From NCBI GenBank assembly GCA_000310025.1, contig FN649747.1, positions 316,206 to 370,721 of the forward strand: a DNA stretch of 54,516 nucleotides, read 5' to 3'. The notes below the pieces were generated by a model. That model did no database searches. It saw nothing but the letters and a program-made list of their open reading frames with translations, and was not told the DNA's origin. The DNA is from Ectocarpus siliculosus. Taxonomy: Eukaryota > Sar > Phaeophyceae > Ectocarpales > Ectocarpaceae. This document shows, in pieces, positions 34,431-46,025 of this stretch. Position 1 is the stretch's first letter, and every line of letters begins with the position of its first letter. The translations under genes and the position numbers were made by a program.

Positions 34431-35840
34431 AGCGACACGCACGTCAGACATACAAGGGGTCTGGCGGCTTTCGCCGCCCCGCTCGATAGATCGATTCCAA
34501 GATACGCGATAGGTACTCAACATTCATTCGTGCCAGTACACATAAAGTATTCAAAATGAGAATAAATATGGATCGGTGCAGAAAGAGAATAGTATCTGAC
34601 GAAGCATCAAAGTTAGTATGCATTCGTGAACGGAGAGTGGTGGTAGTGCTGTCGGCTTTCGCCGCCCCGCTCAATAGACCTCGACCGACCTCACCGCGAG
34701 AAGTACGCGCAGCGTCTACTCGCTTGGTTCATCGTGTATCATCAACTGACTGAGTAGATATCCGTATGCGTTGCAGCAGCAAAAGCTGTAGCACGGCACG
34801 CAGAATTCAAATGTCATGCGGAGCGCGTAGCTGATTGCTCGGCCAAAAATATTTGATCTGCTGTGACGTCGTGAGCCACACAACAACTGCGATGAGATGA
34901 GTGGTCCCAGCGAGAGAAAAATGACTGAGCAACAAACCGACCAAATCGTTCGAGCTACTGCTGCTGCTATACTGGCGTCATCAGCAGCTTATAGTTTACG
35001 CCGCTTAACGGGCGAGAGAGACCACGGAGAGTGCGGAGAGTCAGAAAATATGTGCCGCTCATCATGTCATGTGAAAAACTGAAAAACAAACAAATGTGTT
35101 GGCCAATAGTCTACCGCTGTATTGTACATAGATGAAGGAGCGGGCCCGCCGAGGGCGGACTGAACCTTGCACCACGCCAGATCGATTGAGGCGTCCGCTA
35201 CCCGGTTCGTCCGGTTTCCACGAGCAGGCGAGACAGAACCACCAGTCCGTGAAGTATTGGAATGTGAGAACCAAGGCGGAACGATGAACGAACGGAAAAT
35301 ATCTGAAAGCTCTAAAGGTCCCGGATGAGACGAGAGATGGAAATAAATGAATAATATGCATATGCATACGACATGTGAGAGCCGAGACACAGACCGACCG
35401 CCGGTGTGTAAGAGTGAAGAGAGAGACAGGCATGCAATGTCACGTGGGTATCGATCGATGGAGAGCAGAGGAAAAGAGCGAAAGGTTCCGCTAGCGAGCG
35501 ACGCGGAGTGAGGAGACATACACTACATGAAGGGGGAGAGCAGAGAAGAAATAACAACGAAGAGAGCGAATGTTCGACGCAGTGCAACGTACCGATAACC
35601 CGACATGGCAGCACCGAGAGACAAACTGGTGGTGTTTGAGAGCAGAGAGAGAGGGGGGGGGGGGCTGCACAAAATACGATGCGTCGTTGCCAGGGAGCAG
35701 AGGAAAGTGACGACCGGAACCAACCGCGAGCGACCGAGCCAGACGCGACCGAGCCAGACGCAGAGCGAGAAGATCAAAATATTCGTACATGTAGTGAGGG
35801 AGCGGAACGATCACGAAGCGCCCGAAAGATGCATGGAGTC
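34430..35840. other. spacer between copies A and B
   Basis: No gene recognised. It holds two copies of a CGGCTTTCGCCGCCCCGCTC hairpin segment (34463-34482 and 34653-34672) and a strongly purine-rich plus strand from 35400 to 35840, including a G-run at about 35653-35664. Confidence 0.4.
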
Positions 35841-36550
35841 CGGTGGAGACGTGGGAAGTGGGAGGTGAGGTGGGGGATCACAGCAGCACAGCAGAAGTAC
35901 GGCGCTTACGAGTTGGTCGTAAAAGCAATGGTTGACAACGATGCTTCAGTAGAAATAAAAGCGTCTCTGGCTCTCTGTGGTGTTGCGCGGGGCGCGAGGT
36001 TTTGGCCGCAGCACTTCTGCGGCTGCTTCCTGGTTCGCTCGCACTACGAGGGCCCTGCGGCAGGTTAGCCCCCCCCCCCCTGGTAACGGGCGATTTCCTC
36101 GATGGAGCGGGTGGGAGACTCAGACGGTACAGCTGCAGCAGCACCGCAGCTGCAGCTGTACCGCAGAGCTGCGGGCATGCGGGCCGCGGGAAACGCACCG
36201 AACCAAACCCGGCAGGACTGTGCGCATTCATCCAGCGCCCATCGCAAATTCCAAGAAAATTCTGCTGCGTGACCTCCCACCTCCCTCCCACCTCCACGCC
36301 CTCCAAGCCCACACGCCAGACTACGCCCAGCAGGAAGAGGAAAGAGGACAAGAGAGAGAAAGAGAGGCGTTCGAAGAGGGAGGTTGGCTCAGAAGGTGCG
36401 CATTCCAGGCGGGTACGCATCCAAGGCGGGTAGCTATCTTGGTACATAAGGTGGGGGGAGCACCACTTGTCATCACAGGCGAGGAGCGTACTTTCCAGCA
36501 GCGTGGTATCGACTACACACAGACAGAGTAATCGTGAGAAGCGGGAAAAA
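35840..36550 (+). repeat. segmental duplication, copy B, block 1
   Basis: Counterpart of 24840-25620, same orientation. A C-run at 36069-36079 replaces part of the A sequence. Confidence 0.8.
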
Positions 36551-36724
36551 AATCATCCAACACCAACACTTTCATTATTACATAAAGCAGTCTCGGACTG
36601 GGGCTTGTCCCCAAGGATTTGCAAAGATTACTTTCGAAAATAGTGTGAGACTTTTGGTGGGGCAGAGCGTGGGAGTGCTGCTGGTGGGAGTGCTGCTGCG
36701 ACGAAGTAATTGCGTGTGGCCATT

Positions 36725-36777
36725 GTGTGCCTGCCTGCCTGCCTGCCTGTCTGCCTGCCTGCCTGCCTGCCTGTCCA
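36725..36777 (+). repeat. (CCTG)n microsatellite
   Basis: About a dozen CCTG units with one TCTG interruption. Copy A has a shorter CCTGCCTGTCC at 27528. Confidence 0.9.
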
Positions 36778-36865
36778 CCTGCAGCAGCGTAGCAGCAGGA
36801 GTGTACTACCGCGATTCCTTTGCTGTTGTGGCTGCTTCTCCCTTTCTACATTAGCCGGATTCTTA

Positions 36866-37417
36866 TGGGACACGAGAAATGGCACGACGGATTTTTTTCA
36901 CTTTCCAAGAATCCGTCCACGGATTCGACCAAATGACAGACCTCTCACCACATCACCACAGCTTGCTCCCCCCATGATGGTCGGATCGCCACGAAACCTT
37001 GAAGGCTGTACGCACCAGCGTCTTTGTTGAAGTCTGTGGTGACTGCTGTCGGGTCTGTGTGTGCCGAGAGATGTTCATCCATGTGAGCAAAAGCAAGCAT
37101 CCGTGTGGAGAATTCGCCCGCGATTCCATACGAGAAATAGGGGTAAAAACCGTATGCGAGATCTCCATACGGATGCTTGCTTTTGCTCACATGGATGAAC
37201 ATCTCTCGGCACACACAGACCCGACAGCAGTCACCACAGACTTCAACAAAGACGCTGGTGCGTACAGCCTTCAGGGTTTCGTGGCGATCCGACCATCATG
37301 GGGGGAGCACGCTGTGGTGATGTGGTGAGAGGTCTGTCTTTTGGCCAATCCGTGTCCCATCCGTGGGGGGGGTGGGTATGCCAGTCCAAAAAAATCTGTC
37401 GGACCACTCGTGTTCCG
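36866..37417. mobile_element. fold-back (long inverted repeat) element with TA flanks
   Basis: The two halves are reverse complements over roughly 250 bp each, for example CTCACCACATCACCACAGC at about 36939 and its complement near 37310, and GCCGAGAGATGTTCATCCAT at 37063 against its complement at 37186-37205. The spacer centred near 37135 is short. Ends TGGGACACGAG / complement of CGGAACACGAG are bounded by TA on both sides (36864-36865, 37418-37419), the target of Tc1/mariner-type elements. There is no transposase. Arms are nearly identical for most of their length, so the insertion or its last conversion is recent relative to the surrounding duplicates. Confidence 0.75.
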
Positions 37418-37514
37418 TAATAGTCAGCCTCAGTCACAGTCAAATCAAGGGTCTACGTGAAAAAAGAAATGAAGACGCATGGGCCCAATAAATAATCTAA
37501 AGTCGGGGTTCGTG

Positions 37515-37665
37515 AGGGGGGGTGTACTCATAGTCGTACATGCCGTAGTCGTTTGACCATTGACCTCGCATCCCTACAAAGCCGGGACGGAGCACGCCGG
37601 GTTCTCACCGGACCTCTCATATCGCCAAGCGCGAAGCACCGTGAGGTATTCGGCGAGTCGCATGA
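37515..37665 (+). repeat. dispersed repeat shared with an RFC1 intron
   Basis: Shares CCATTGACCTCGCATCC, TACAAAGCCGGGA-GGAGCAC, GGGTTCTCACCGGACC and GCCGTGAGGTATT-like segments with 52800-52960, same orientation, about 85 percent similar by eye. Confidence 0.8.
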
Positions 37666-38617
37666 ACGGTGAGCTGCATCCTGCTAAGGGTGTTCGGCAT
37701 CTTGTGCTTACTTCCTTGCGTACGGATGACAGCTGCGTATGATTTAATTTATTTTCTGGTGCTTTCACTTCCAGAGACAGTTATAATGAGCCGGGGAGCG
37801 AGCGAAGCGAGCGACATTTTTTCCCTTCTCATCCCCAGGAGGGAAAAAAAATACTCTATATATCGGCCAAAGTTGCGCCGCGCGATACAGGGGCCCCAAA
37901 ACTTGGTTTCCAGGAAGCCTATTTAGCACACCGTTGGAACCAGATCGAGATCTTAGGGCACCGATTGACGATCTGCTCGCTTCTGAGGAAGAAGGAAAAT
38001 AGCGCGCTCTTCTCCACACCGGTCTCGTCGTGCTCCGAGAGCAGATGGCCGTGCTTCACCGGCATATGTTGCCTATTTTCGTAGGAGGTTTTGCTCCCGA
38101 AACCCGGGGTTCTACGCGAAAAGGCGTGCACAAAAGCGGAGATCGCGCGCGCGAGATTCAGACCAGGACAAGAAACACCGACAGAGAACACCACCAACAA
38201 ACGCATCACCGCTGAGACGCTGGTCTGAGACCAGCTATGAAAACCAGGAGGGGACCGGGCCTATATGACCTGTGCACTGTAGGCATGCGCCATGTGTAAC
38301 CTGGCGGGTATGTATTGATGTTGAGTGGGTCCAACCAACTGCTTTAAAAGAGCAGACCGATGACCACACACATAACACACCTTCCCAAGTCCAGATCACA
38401 CCTACCATCATCGAGAGACCCGTCGAGGGCGTGAGGGTCTACTACTGCTGCTGCTGTGCGTTATCAGGATGGTTCCCGGCGGGATCGGTTCAGGTTGCGT
38501 ACTTGCGCCGCGCTACTGACTGTCTTCGCAAAGAAAGCCGTGCCCTGCATGCTGTTGTTGCTGCTTCAGGGCTGCAGCATGGCCTCTCGGCCTCTCGCAT
38601 AAAAGTCATGACGTCAC

Positions 38618-39028
38618 ATGACCATCAACGGCTTTTTGTTGTTTTTGGTTCATGCTGGACTGCTTGCTTTCACTTGGGCGGGAAACTCGGAAAGCTTGAG
38701 ACAAATGTGGCGGGCAAGTTGTGAGCCTGACGCAATATTTGCCATCTGTCGTGTCACAACCCTATCTATTTCTACGCTGCTGATCGTGTTCCTCGACGGT
38801 GTGATGTGTGATACGCTCGCCGCCAGGGGGATGCTGCATGTATGTGTGCTTCTTCCAGATGCCCAGATGTGCGTGTTGGCGTCCGCACAGCGGGAAGACT
38901 TCACATTTTGTTTCTTCGTGCATGCGCATCAAAACGGGAAGAAACAACCGCATGTAAAGTGCAAAATTTTGAATGAACGGTGGTCGCTCCCGTCGCACAC
39001 CTGCTGTCCCTCTGTGGTGCACGTGTAG
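38618..39028 (+). CDS. possible small protein with N-terminal hydrophobic segment
   Basis: A 136-codon ATG frame whose first ~22 residues (MTINGFLLFLVHAGLLAFTW) look like a signal peptide, with a second hydrophobic segment near residues 45-60 and several cysteines later. No family recognised, no paralogue seen in the window, and no splice context that decides the matter. It may be a chance frame. Confidence 0.2.
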   Translation: MTINGFLLFLVHAGLLAFTWAGNSESLRQMWRASCEPDAIFAICRVTTLSISTLLIVFLDGVMCDTLAARGMLHVCVLLPDAQMCVLASAQREDFTFCFFVHAHQNGKKQPHVKCKILNERWSLPSHTCCPSVVHV

Positions 39029-39263
39029 CTGCACCGCAAGCGATTCAAGCTGGTGTGTGTCGGGATTCGTGCACCATCAACATCGCACCTAAGACTACTG
39101 CAAGGTATTGAGTCGCACCACGGGGCTCATTACCCCCCAATACCTAGTATGCACTGTGTAACTACCTCGAGGGTGCTTGACCACAACGTGGTGCGATTAT
39201 CCCCTTTGCGCGGAGTGACGGTTTTCGACCCCGCACAACATAATCAGCTTGACCTCCATTTAG

Positions 39264-40127
39264 GGCCGGTCTTAACGAAGGAATCGGTTCCCGATTTCGC
39301 TTCCCTGATTTGATTATAAGACCACAAGATCCAAAGAACTCTCTTGTTGATTGGCTAAAAGTTCGGGAACCCGTGGAATCTTTAGGACTTATAATCGGAT
39401 CCCCCCTCTCCAAATCGGGAATAAAAAAAAAGGTAAAATGATTTAATCGGATCCCGATTTGGGTGAAACGAAACCAACTTCGAACATTAACGGTCCAGTC
39501 GACGGCAAGTGAGGCACTGACGCAAAGAAAGTAGTGCCGTGGCAAGGCGCCACACCAAGCCGCGACACCAATCCAGCACGGAGTGCGCACAGGCACACCC
39601 ACGTTGGGGCCCCTTGTTGCGCAAGAGCAGTAGAGGAAGAATGTCCTATTCGCAAGGCGGGGGGCGTGACCAGGAGCATCACCAACATCTGGTCCTGAAA
39701 AAAAAAGTGTGTGGGATGTATGTGTTGGTCTGTGGGGCAATCTCCCGTGGGTTGTCGAACTTCAAATGCACAGACGAATTGGCGGCTTTCCGTCGGACGA
39801 GGGCCGATTCAAAGTGTCACATGCATAGACATCGTGTCAGTACCACACAGAGGCCATGTAGTACGCGTTTGGTGTGTGCTTCTCGGGAGCGATAGCTCCC
39901 CATGTGGTGTGGCCACGTCATAGCAGTACGTCACAACAGCAATCTGGCAGTTGGCAAGCGGCGGACCTCTCGGGTTGTTCGCGGTGGACTGCAGAGATTC
40001 GTTTCCATTTGGCAGATCTCCCGTTAAGACACACAGGCCATTTCTGTCCGGATTTGGGTAGATCCGACTCTTGTATTCTTATAATCAAATTCGAAATCGA
40101 GAACCGATTCCTTCGTTAAGACCGGCC
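39264..40127. mobile_element. 864-bp element with ~55-bp terminal inverted repeats
   Basis: The left end begins GGCCGGTCTTAACGAAGGAA followed by TCGGTTCCCGATTTCG and GATTTGATTATAAG. The right end is its reverse complement (CTTATAATCAAATTCGAAAT ... CCTTCGTTAAGACCGGCC). A second sub-terminal pair of GGATCC-GATTT motifs lies at 39399 and 39448. No transposase frame is visible and I could not define a target duplication, so the superfamily (hAT, PIF/Harbinger or other) is open. Confidence 0.7.
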
Positions 40128-40206
40128 TTTCCTTATGGTTACCGCCCAAAAACCAAACAGAGGTAAAACAAAAAGCGGTAACCTGGTTGCCGAGCTCACG
40201 AAGTGA

Positions 40207-40342
40207 TCGGCTTGTTTTACAACGTCGCTGCCAAGCGACGTAAACACAACCTCGATGGCAAACATCGGGGGGGGTGGCATGTTTTACAACGTCGTTGCCA
40301 GTGACGAAAACCCAACCCCCATGGCAAACATCGGGGAGGGGG
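40207..40342 (+). repeat. two ~66-bp direct repeats
   Basis: Both copies read TGTTTTACAACGTCG-TGCCA then ACCTCGATGGCAAACATCGG or its close variant, ending in a G-run. Confidence 0.75.
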
Positions 40343-40364
40343 GGACTCTAATTGCTGTATACGT

Positions 40365-40775
40365 TTTACGCAACGGGCACCACGGATAGAAAAACCTCTC
40401 CAGTAGGGGGGTCAATGACTTATTTTCGTGAACGAAGCCCTCTATACTAATCGAAATTGCCCTGGGGGGGGGTGGGGGATGGCCCATGTGCCCGGAATTA
40501 TATTTACGTAAATCGATGTTTCAACCCGTAAGTGGGCGAGCTACAATGCCCAAAACGCTCCTCCTTTGTGTCGCCTACAACTGTAGACCAGGGCCACTTT
40601 GTTGTTTAGTTTGTGTCTAGGGTGTGTCCAAAGCCTCTGCCTGGTCGCACAGGAGGTCCTTCGGAAAGCTTGCTGGGAGGAAGAAAAGTTTGTGAAACCT
40701 GAACGCTTTCCAGGACGAAGGCGGGACCGTCAGGATCGTTCCAGCGAATCGGGCTAAGTTTCTCGCGAAAGATTC
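40365..40775 (+). repeat. segmental duplication, copy B, block 2
   Basis: Counterpart of 27205-27865, shorter by the ~255 bp described there. Confidence 0.8.
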
Positions 40776-41152
40776 AGTAGCTGTCGCGATGCTTACAACA
40801 AGCGACAGCTGATAGATGTAACTGTCGTCGGACGTGTGCGTCCACGGTAGGAAGTGCGTGTGATTGCAAGAAAGAGCCGTTGTTTGTTATTGCATTTGAT
40901 TTTGTCGTGCAATCTTGCCTCCGTCGCTTGTTGTTGTGTCTCCCGCCGGCGCCTCGCAGCGTCTGTTTCACGGTTAGCCGCCAGCTGCTGTGGTGTCTGC
41001 TGCTGTCTGCCGCTGTCTGCTGCTGTCTGCTGCTGGTGCCTTGCAGCCTCTCTCTCTCGGTTAGCTGCCCGCTGTCCTGGTGTCGGCGGCTTCCCTCGCT
41101 GTCGCCCAGCGGCGGCTCTCTCTATCGGCCCACCCGCAGCCTGTGTGTGTGT

Positions 41153-41222
41153 CTTTATCATTAGCATCGACCGCGCTAACCGTCTGACCAATGAAAAGAC
41201 GTCAGTCTTACAGTAGTGCGGT
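41153..41222 (-). repeat. inverted single copy of the 108-bp repeat core
   Basis: The reverse complement reads GACTGACGTCTTTTCATTGG then TCAGACGGTTAGCGCGGTCG, matching the three copies at 2546-2830. CTG-rich sequence (40985-41040) flanks it. Confidence 0.75.
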
Positions 41223-41368
41223 TGAAAACACAAAACACTTCTATCTGCCATGAACTGGGACCCCATGAGGGGGCAGCATGGGGAGGCCAAACTATCTTTC
41301 GGATCAAAGACAGAAGAAACGGTGGCAACAGAAGAAAACTGCACGCGTCTACAAAGGCTATTACTTTG

Positions 41369-41915
41369 TACTCGAGTTCGTGTAGGAGTACTTTCACCAT
41401 TATCCTCTTTGTTGTCGCTACCATTATTCTGATCCTCATTTTGACAACAATCTCTTGCCAGTTCTTCCCTAGCCCTGCGTTTTTTGTTTGGAGAAGGTCA
41501 TCTGGCTCAAACCCTTTGCTCTCTTCCACTCCTCCATGTTTTCCTCCTCCATCGTTGTCTTCGTCCTCCTTTCTTCCCTTTCCCTTTCCTTCGTCTCCGT
41601 CACTCCCAAAAGAATTACCCTCATTACTATCCTTGTCGAAGAGATCCCAACCGATTGGCCCTGGTGGAAGTTGGTCGATCAGTAGCCCATGACGTTTGAA
41701 CACATCGCGAGTTCGCATCGACAGAAAACGAGCCAGCTCGAAGGTAAACCGTCTCCGAATCCTGTTCTTAGTTTGAAAAGCTTTCAGGCGAACTAAGGCT
41801 CTTTCGTCGTCAAAATTCCCCCGGCAAAAAGCTTCGTGCGCCAAGTGGTTGGCGATAGCAACGATGAGTCGATTGGTGCCTTTGCCAAGACCACCATACG
41901 TTGAAAAAACAGGTG
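41369..41915 (-). CDS. candidate exon, hydrophilic protein with GGLGKGTNRL motif
   Basis: The minus-strand frame is open from before 41915 to 41176. It begins STYGGLGKGTNRLIVAIANH, continues through a basic helical stretch (KAFQTKNRIRRRFTFELARF), then QLPPGPIGWDLF and an acidic Gly/Asp/Glu/Lys linker. A possible donor (GTAATA) lies after HELEYK, so the downstream part, which overlaps the dispersed repeat, is probably not coding. No ATG was found at the 5' side. The Gly-rich motif is loosely like the donor-binding segment of fucosyltransferase-type enzymes, but I would not assign it. The opposite strand (41216-41692) also has an open frame with a strongly hydrophobic segment near 41392-41460, so strand choice is uncertain. 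Confidence 0.3.
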
Positions 41916-41924
41916 TGCGTGTGT

Positions 41925-41962
41925 GTGAGAGAGACAGACAGACAGACTGACAGACAGAGCTG
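41925..41962 (+). repeat. (GACA)n microsatellite
   Basis: GAGAGA followed by about seven GACA units with one GACT. Confidence 0.85.
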
Positions 41963-43159
41963 CCTAGGGACCCCCTTTCCCCGCGGCTTTATGTGTGTCG
42001 CTCGCTGTGCCCGCTCTGCTGTGAGCTCATAGCAAAATTGAATGAATAGACGTCCGTTGCGGTCGATTGACCCGAACTCCATCCGCGAGGCTGAGGCGCA
42101 CATTGACTCTACTTCGCTGGCCGCTGTATGTGTTCGCTCGCTGTGCCCGCTCTGCCCGCTGTACGTGTGTCGCCGTGCCCGCTGAGCGTGTGTTGCCTGC
42201 TGTGCGTGTGTTCTGCAGCTGCAATCTGCTGTGTGGTCACGTGCGGTTTTGCTGACCCTCCTTTAGTATCAAGTGATGTACTCTAAACCCTAGATAAAGC
42301 GAACAGACACACGCACAAAAAAATTGTTCTTGGTGGAACGCTATTTTGCGCCGAGGCCTCAGGCCAGATTTGAAATCTCGTTTCGCTCGAATCATTTCTA
42401 CCTTCTATCTAAGTTGTTCCGGACAAATTGCCAGCCCTCAATTATTCTGTTTGGGATACGGGTGACACCGATCTACGGAATCTCTTGGTATGCGATATAG
42501 AGAGAATGTGCGATATATATGAGCCCCGATGCTCTGCACGGCATGCTCTCGCTCCCTCTTTCTCTGGGCGTGGCTGTTGTACGCGGGATTTGCCTAAACA
42601 CAGCGCTCTTCCCTTAAAACGGCATCCGCACATTTTTTTCCGGACTTGGCCAGTTTCTCATGGACACGAATATAGTGCCAGTCCTGACAGCACCTTCTTG
42701 GAGTCGATTTCACGAAAGAAACTGTTACACCTCTATCGAATTTCCGTCCTGGCCCCAGTCGAGGGAACATTCTGTGAGTGGCGAGCGTGTAGGAGGACCC
42801 GGTTCAAGGTATTCGTCAATTGACTTTCACCGGAACCGGTACACCTTGGCACTACCATGTCTCGTTTCACCCGTTTTCGCATGTTGGTTGCGAAAAGAAG
42901 GCTGGTAAAAAAACATTCGCGTGTGCCGGAAATGAAGGCAGAGAGACGCAAACGATGCATGTGGATAAAAAACGTTCCCTCCGCGGGGACCTGCAGCGCC
43001 GAACAACTCCATCTACATTCGGCTCTAAAAGCGCCGGTTCGCTTTTTTTGTGCCGTGCTCTGCTGGTCGAGGGCTGCCCATCAAAGCAAAGAGTTGCCGC
43101 GGTAGGGGGAGACCAACGTCTAACCTTGTGAGGACACACGGTACAAACGTGCAACAATA

Positions 43160-43570
43160 ATGAGTGAACCGTGTTCGTCGCAACGATCTATTCCACAAAT
43201 CCGCTATAATGCTCCCTATCCAGGTGTGGTGCCGTCGAAACGGATGTCTTCTGACGATTACAGCTGCGAGGAGGAATGCGCGGAGTCCTACATGAGGTTC
43301 CTCGTCATATTTTGCTGGGTATGTATGCGAGTTATTCTCGACACAGTCACACGCTCCTTGAAGAAGAGCGGGCCGGAGTCGAACTGTTTGTTCACTCCCA
43401 GGAAAGGAAGGAGAGAACATTCAAGAAGTATTTGTGACACAGGTTTTGTGCCGCCTCGTTCGAGTGTTCATGCCACGTCCATGTACAAGAAAATGCCAAC
43501 GATACGCGCTACACACCCGATGATGTGCATTGAAAAGTTCGTCACTTCAAGTTGCTTTGTGTTTTCGTGA
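43160..43570 (+). CDS. hypothetical protein, duplicated pair member B (136 aa)
   Basis: Paralogue of 29426-29830, with identical first 24 residues apart from codon-level changes. Relative to A it lacks 4 codons in the acidic patch and 5 codons after ESN, and has a longer insertion after FTPRK; every change is a multiple of three and the frame ends in CFVFS at the same place. The hydrophobic FLVIFCWVCMRVI segment is unchanged. Function unknown. Confidence 0.45.
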   Translation: MSEPCSSQRSIPQIRYNAPYPGVVPSKRMSSDDYSCEEECAESYMRFLVIFCWVCMRVILDTVTRSLKKSGPESNCLFTPRKGRREHSRSICDTGFVPPRSSVHATSMYKKMPTIRATHPMMCIEKFVTSSCFVFS

Positions 43571-46025
43571 GGACGACAAACCATATGGGAGCACCATTCT
43601 TGTATCATCCATCGATAAATGAACGTCCCTTGTGTCGACTCGAGAATGAATCAACTTCCTCCAACGTCATCCGGTCTATTGGCAACTACCTATCGTAACC
43701 GCTACTTGCCGCCAACTTTGTGTTGCAACTCTGCTGTCAGATGGGCGGGGGGCTTTTCGTGAACTTATTCCTGCTCGCCGTGTCACGCTTCAACCAACCA
43801 TTCATGGAGTTCATTAAGTGAGTATTTTGTATCAGGTGCTGTAGTTGATGTTGTTGTGTCTTCACATTAGAAACCGCTCGGTCTCCGCTCAGTACTATGC
43901 CTTCTAATCCCATACTGGTCCAACTGAACCGCGCATCAGTTAGTTTAGTTAGTCTCCAAACCCTAGACACGTACATGATGTTATTGTTTGTTGTGGTCAA
44001 CACGTTCCCAGATGCCTTAAAAGATCGCTAGTCTAGGACCAAGGACTATTCTCAGAAAGGGCATAGCTGTTTGAAATCTGGAAACACTGTAAATACCGTT
44101 AGGAATCCCGTCTCCAAACGCAGTCTGCTGTGGACAGAGATTAAGCAAGAAGTTTGCATGCCCCCCCCCGACGCTGCTTTCGTGCCTGCTGGAAGCCTCC
44201 GCCACTGTACGATTCCAATCAAGACCACAAAACAGTTCGCTCCTCGGTCTATTCCAATGTCGGTAGTTTCTGCGTGGTCCAGAAAACAATACAAAGCCTT
44301 CGCCGTACATAGATCGGGCTTGTTTGTCTTGGTTCCACGGGAGAAACTAGCCACGACGGTTTCCACGAAACGCGTGGCAATCCACTCCTCCTCTCGTTGT
44401 TTTGCAGGCTAACTCAACAACTCGACATTTACCCGCACGTTCACGCGAACGACACCAATGGAGGTTCTCAATTGTTTGGTTCCTAAATGGTGGTATGGAT
44501 CTGCAGTTTGTAGGCTGTTGCTATTACGACGTTCTGCTCAATTGGTGATACACCTGCGCTGTAGTAGGACGTCTAGCGCTAGCCCCGGTAGTACTCGGGT
44601 CTTCTAGCGATGATCGCCTCACGTGTGGCTCGATAAATTGATCCACATGGACTTCCCGGTACACGCATCCGGCTACATCGGGGGATGAGGGGAGTGATTC
44701 ACAAGTGCAACAGAATCACTGAACACAAAACGATTTCGAACGTAGCTCGCCATCGTGGTAGAAAGACTTTGTGAAGTTTTCGGATTGGCAACCTCACAGT
44801 CCATACGTTCTTCATCGTGACAAGCATGGATAAAGCGACGCTCACGCCCATAGATCGTAGAGTTCCACCACACTGTCTGGGTAGAAACATGTAACATATT
44901 ACACGCGTATTGTCCCGGGACATTGTTGCTACGTACGATGTATATGTTTCACACTCTCATCGATGGCTGGTTGAGAGGCAGCCGAAAATGGGCGAAGGAT
45001 GCAACATGTATCATTGCAAGTATCCAACGATTCTAACACCACGGTCCACGGCCTGCCTTCTGTTGCAGTGACCGGTGTCAGCGGAGCATCTGTTGCTACT
45101 TTACCAAGGTATGATGATGCGGATTGGGTGACTTTTGGCGGTCTTGCGCTTGTCTCAGACTGTTGGTGACGTCCGTCTCTCGTATGCGTGCCCGTTACAT
45201 ATTGTGTGAAGCACTCGCACTCAGTTTCGTGACAACGCTGAGAACCAGTTCATCCGTGAACCCATACTTTGACGGTTTCCGCGTCAGAGGTAGATACAAC
45301 TGTTCTTGTTCGGATGACATCAAAGTAGTCGTTCTGTCCTGTGTTCAAGCGTAGACTACTGCCTTGCGTTTTCCAGCGCCTCGAATGATTCGCGCAGCAC
45401 ACAGCATGCTGTTTGGGCCCCGGCTTTGACTTTTCAAGAGTGCAGCTCACCGCGATTTGTGCATGATGCTCTCTTACCTCCCCCCGCCCCCCCCCGTATA
45501 TTTTCCTTTCTTACGCTCCAATCCTTTAGATTTTTACAATTAACATTTTGTTTGCTTGTCTGGGGCCCTTGCCCTTGGCAAGCGTGCTCTGCTGGTATCT
45601 CTGGCGGCATCTGCAGTGTCTCTGCCTTTTCTGCTGGTACCTCCCCCGACAAGCTGGTGAGTGCCGTGGAAGCAGTCGTTGTTACAGGGTCTTCGTTGAG
45701 GGCACGGTCACTTTTCTACATTAATTGTATGCTACAGGCAACACCCGGCTGATATATTCTAGGTGCTCACCCGTTGAACGGGTGCAGTAGTTTTCTCTCT
45801 TTGATTTGAACAGCTAGTGTCAACGGTCCCTGTTGCTGTCTCTCGACAATACTAGAACGCAGTAGGGCCTACGGCAAGGGGTGGCTTCTGTCGATAAAGT
45901 GAAAAAAGGCGAAACCGTGTTACTGCTGTGCCTCGAAGGAATCGTGGGAGGCGTACGGCGTCACCTGTGCTTCATTTTCCCCTCGTAATCCACAGAAGGT
46001 TGTATACGTTCCCCCAACCGCAGCA

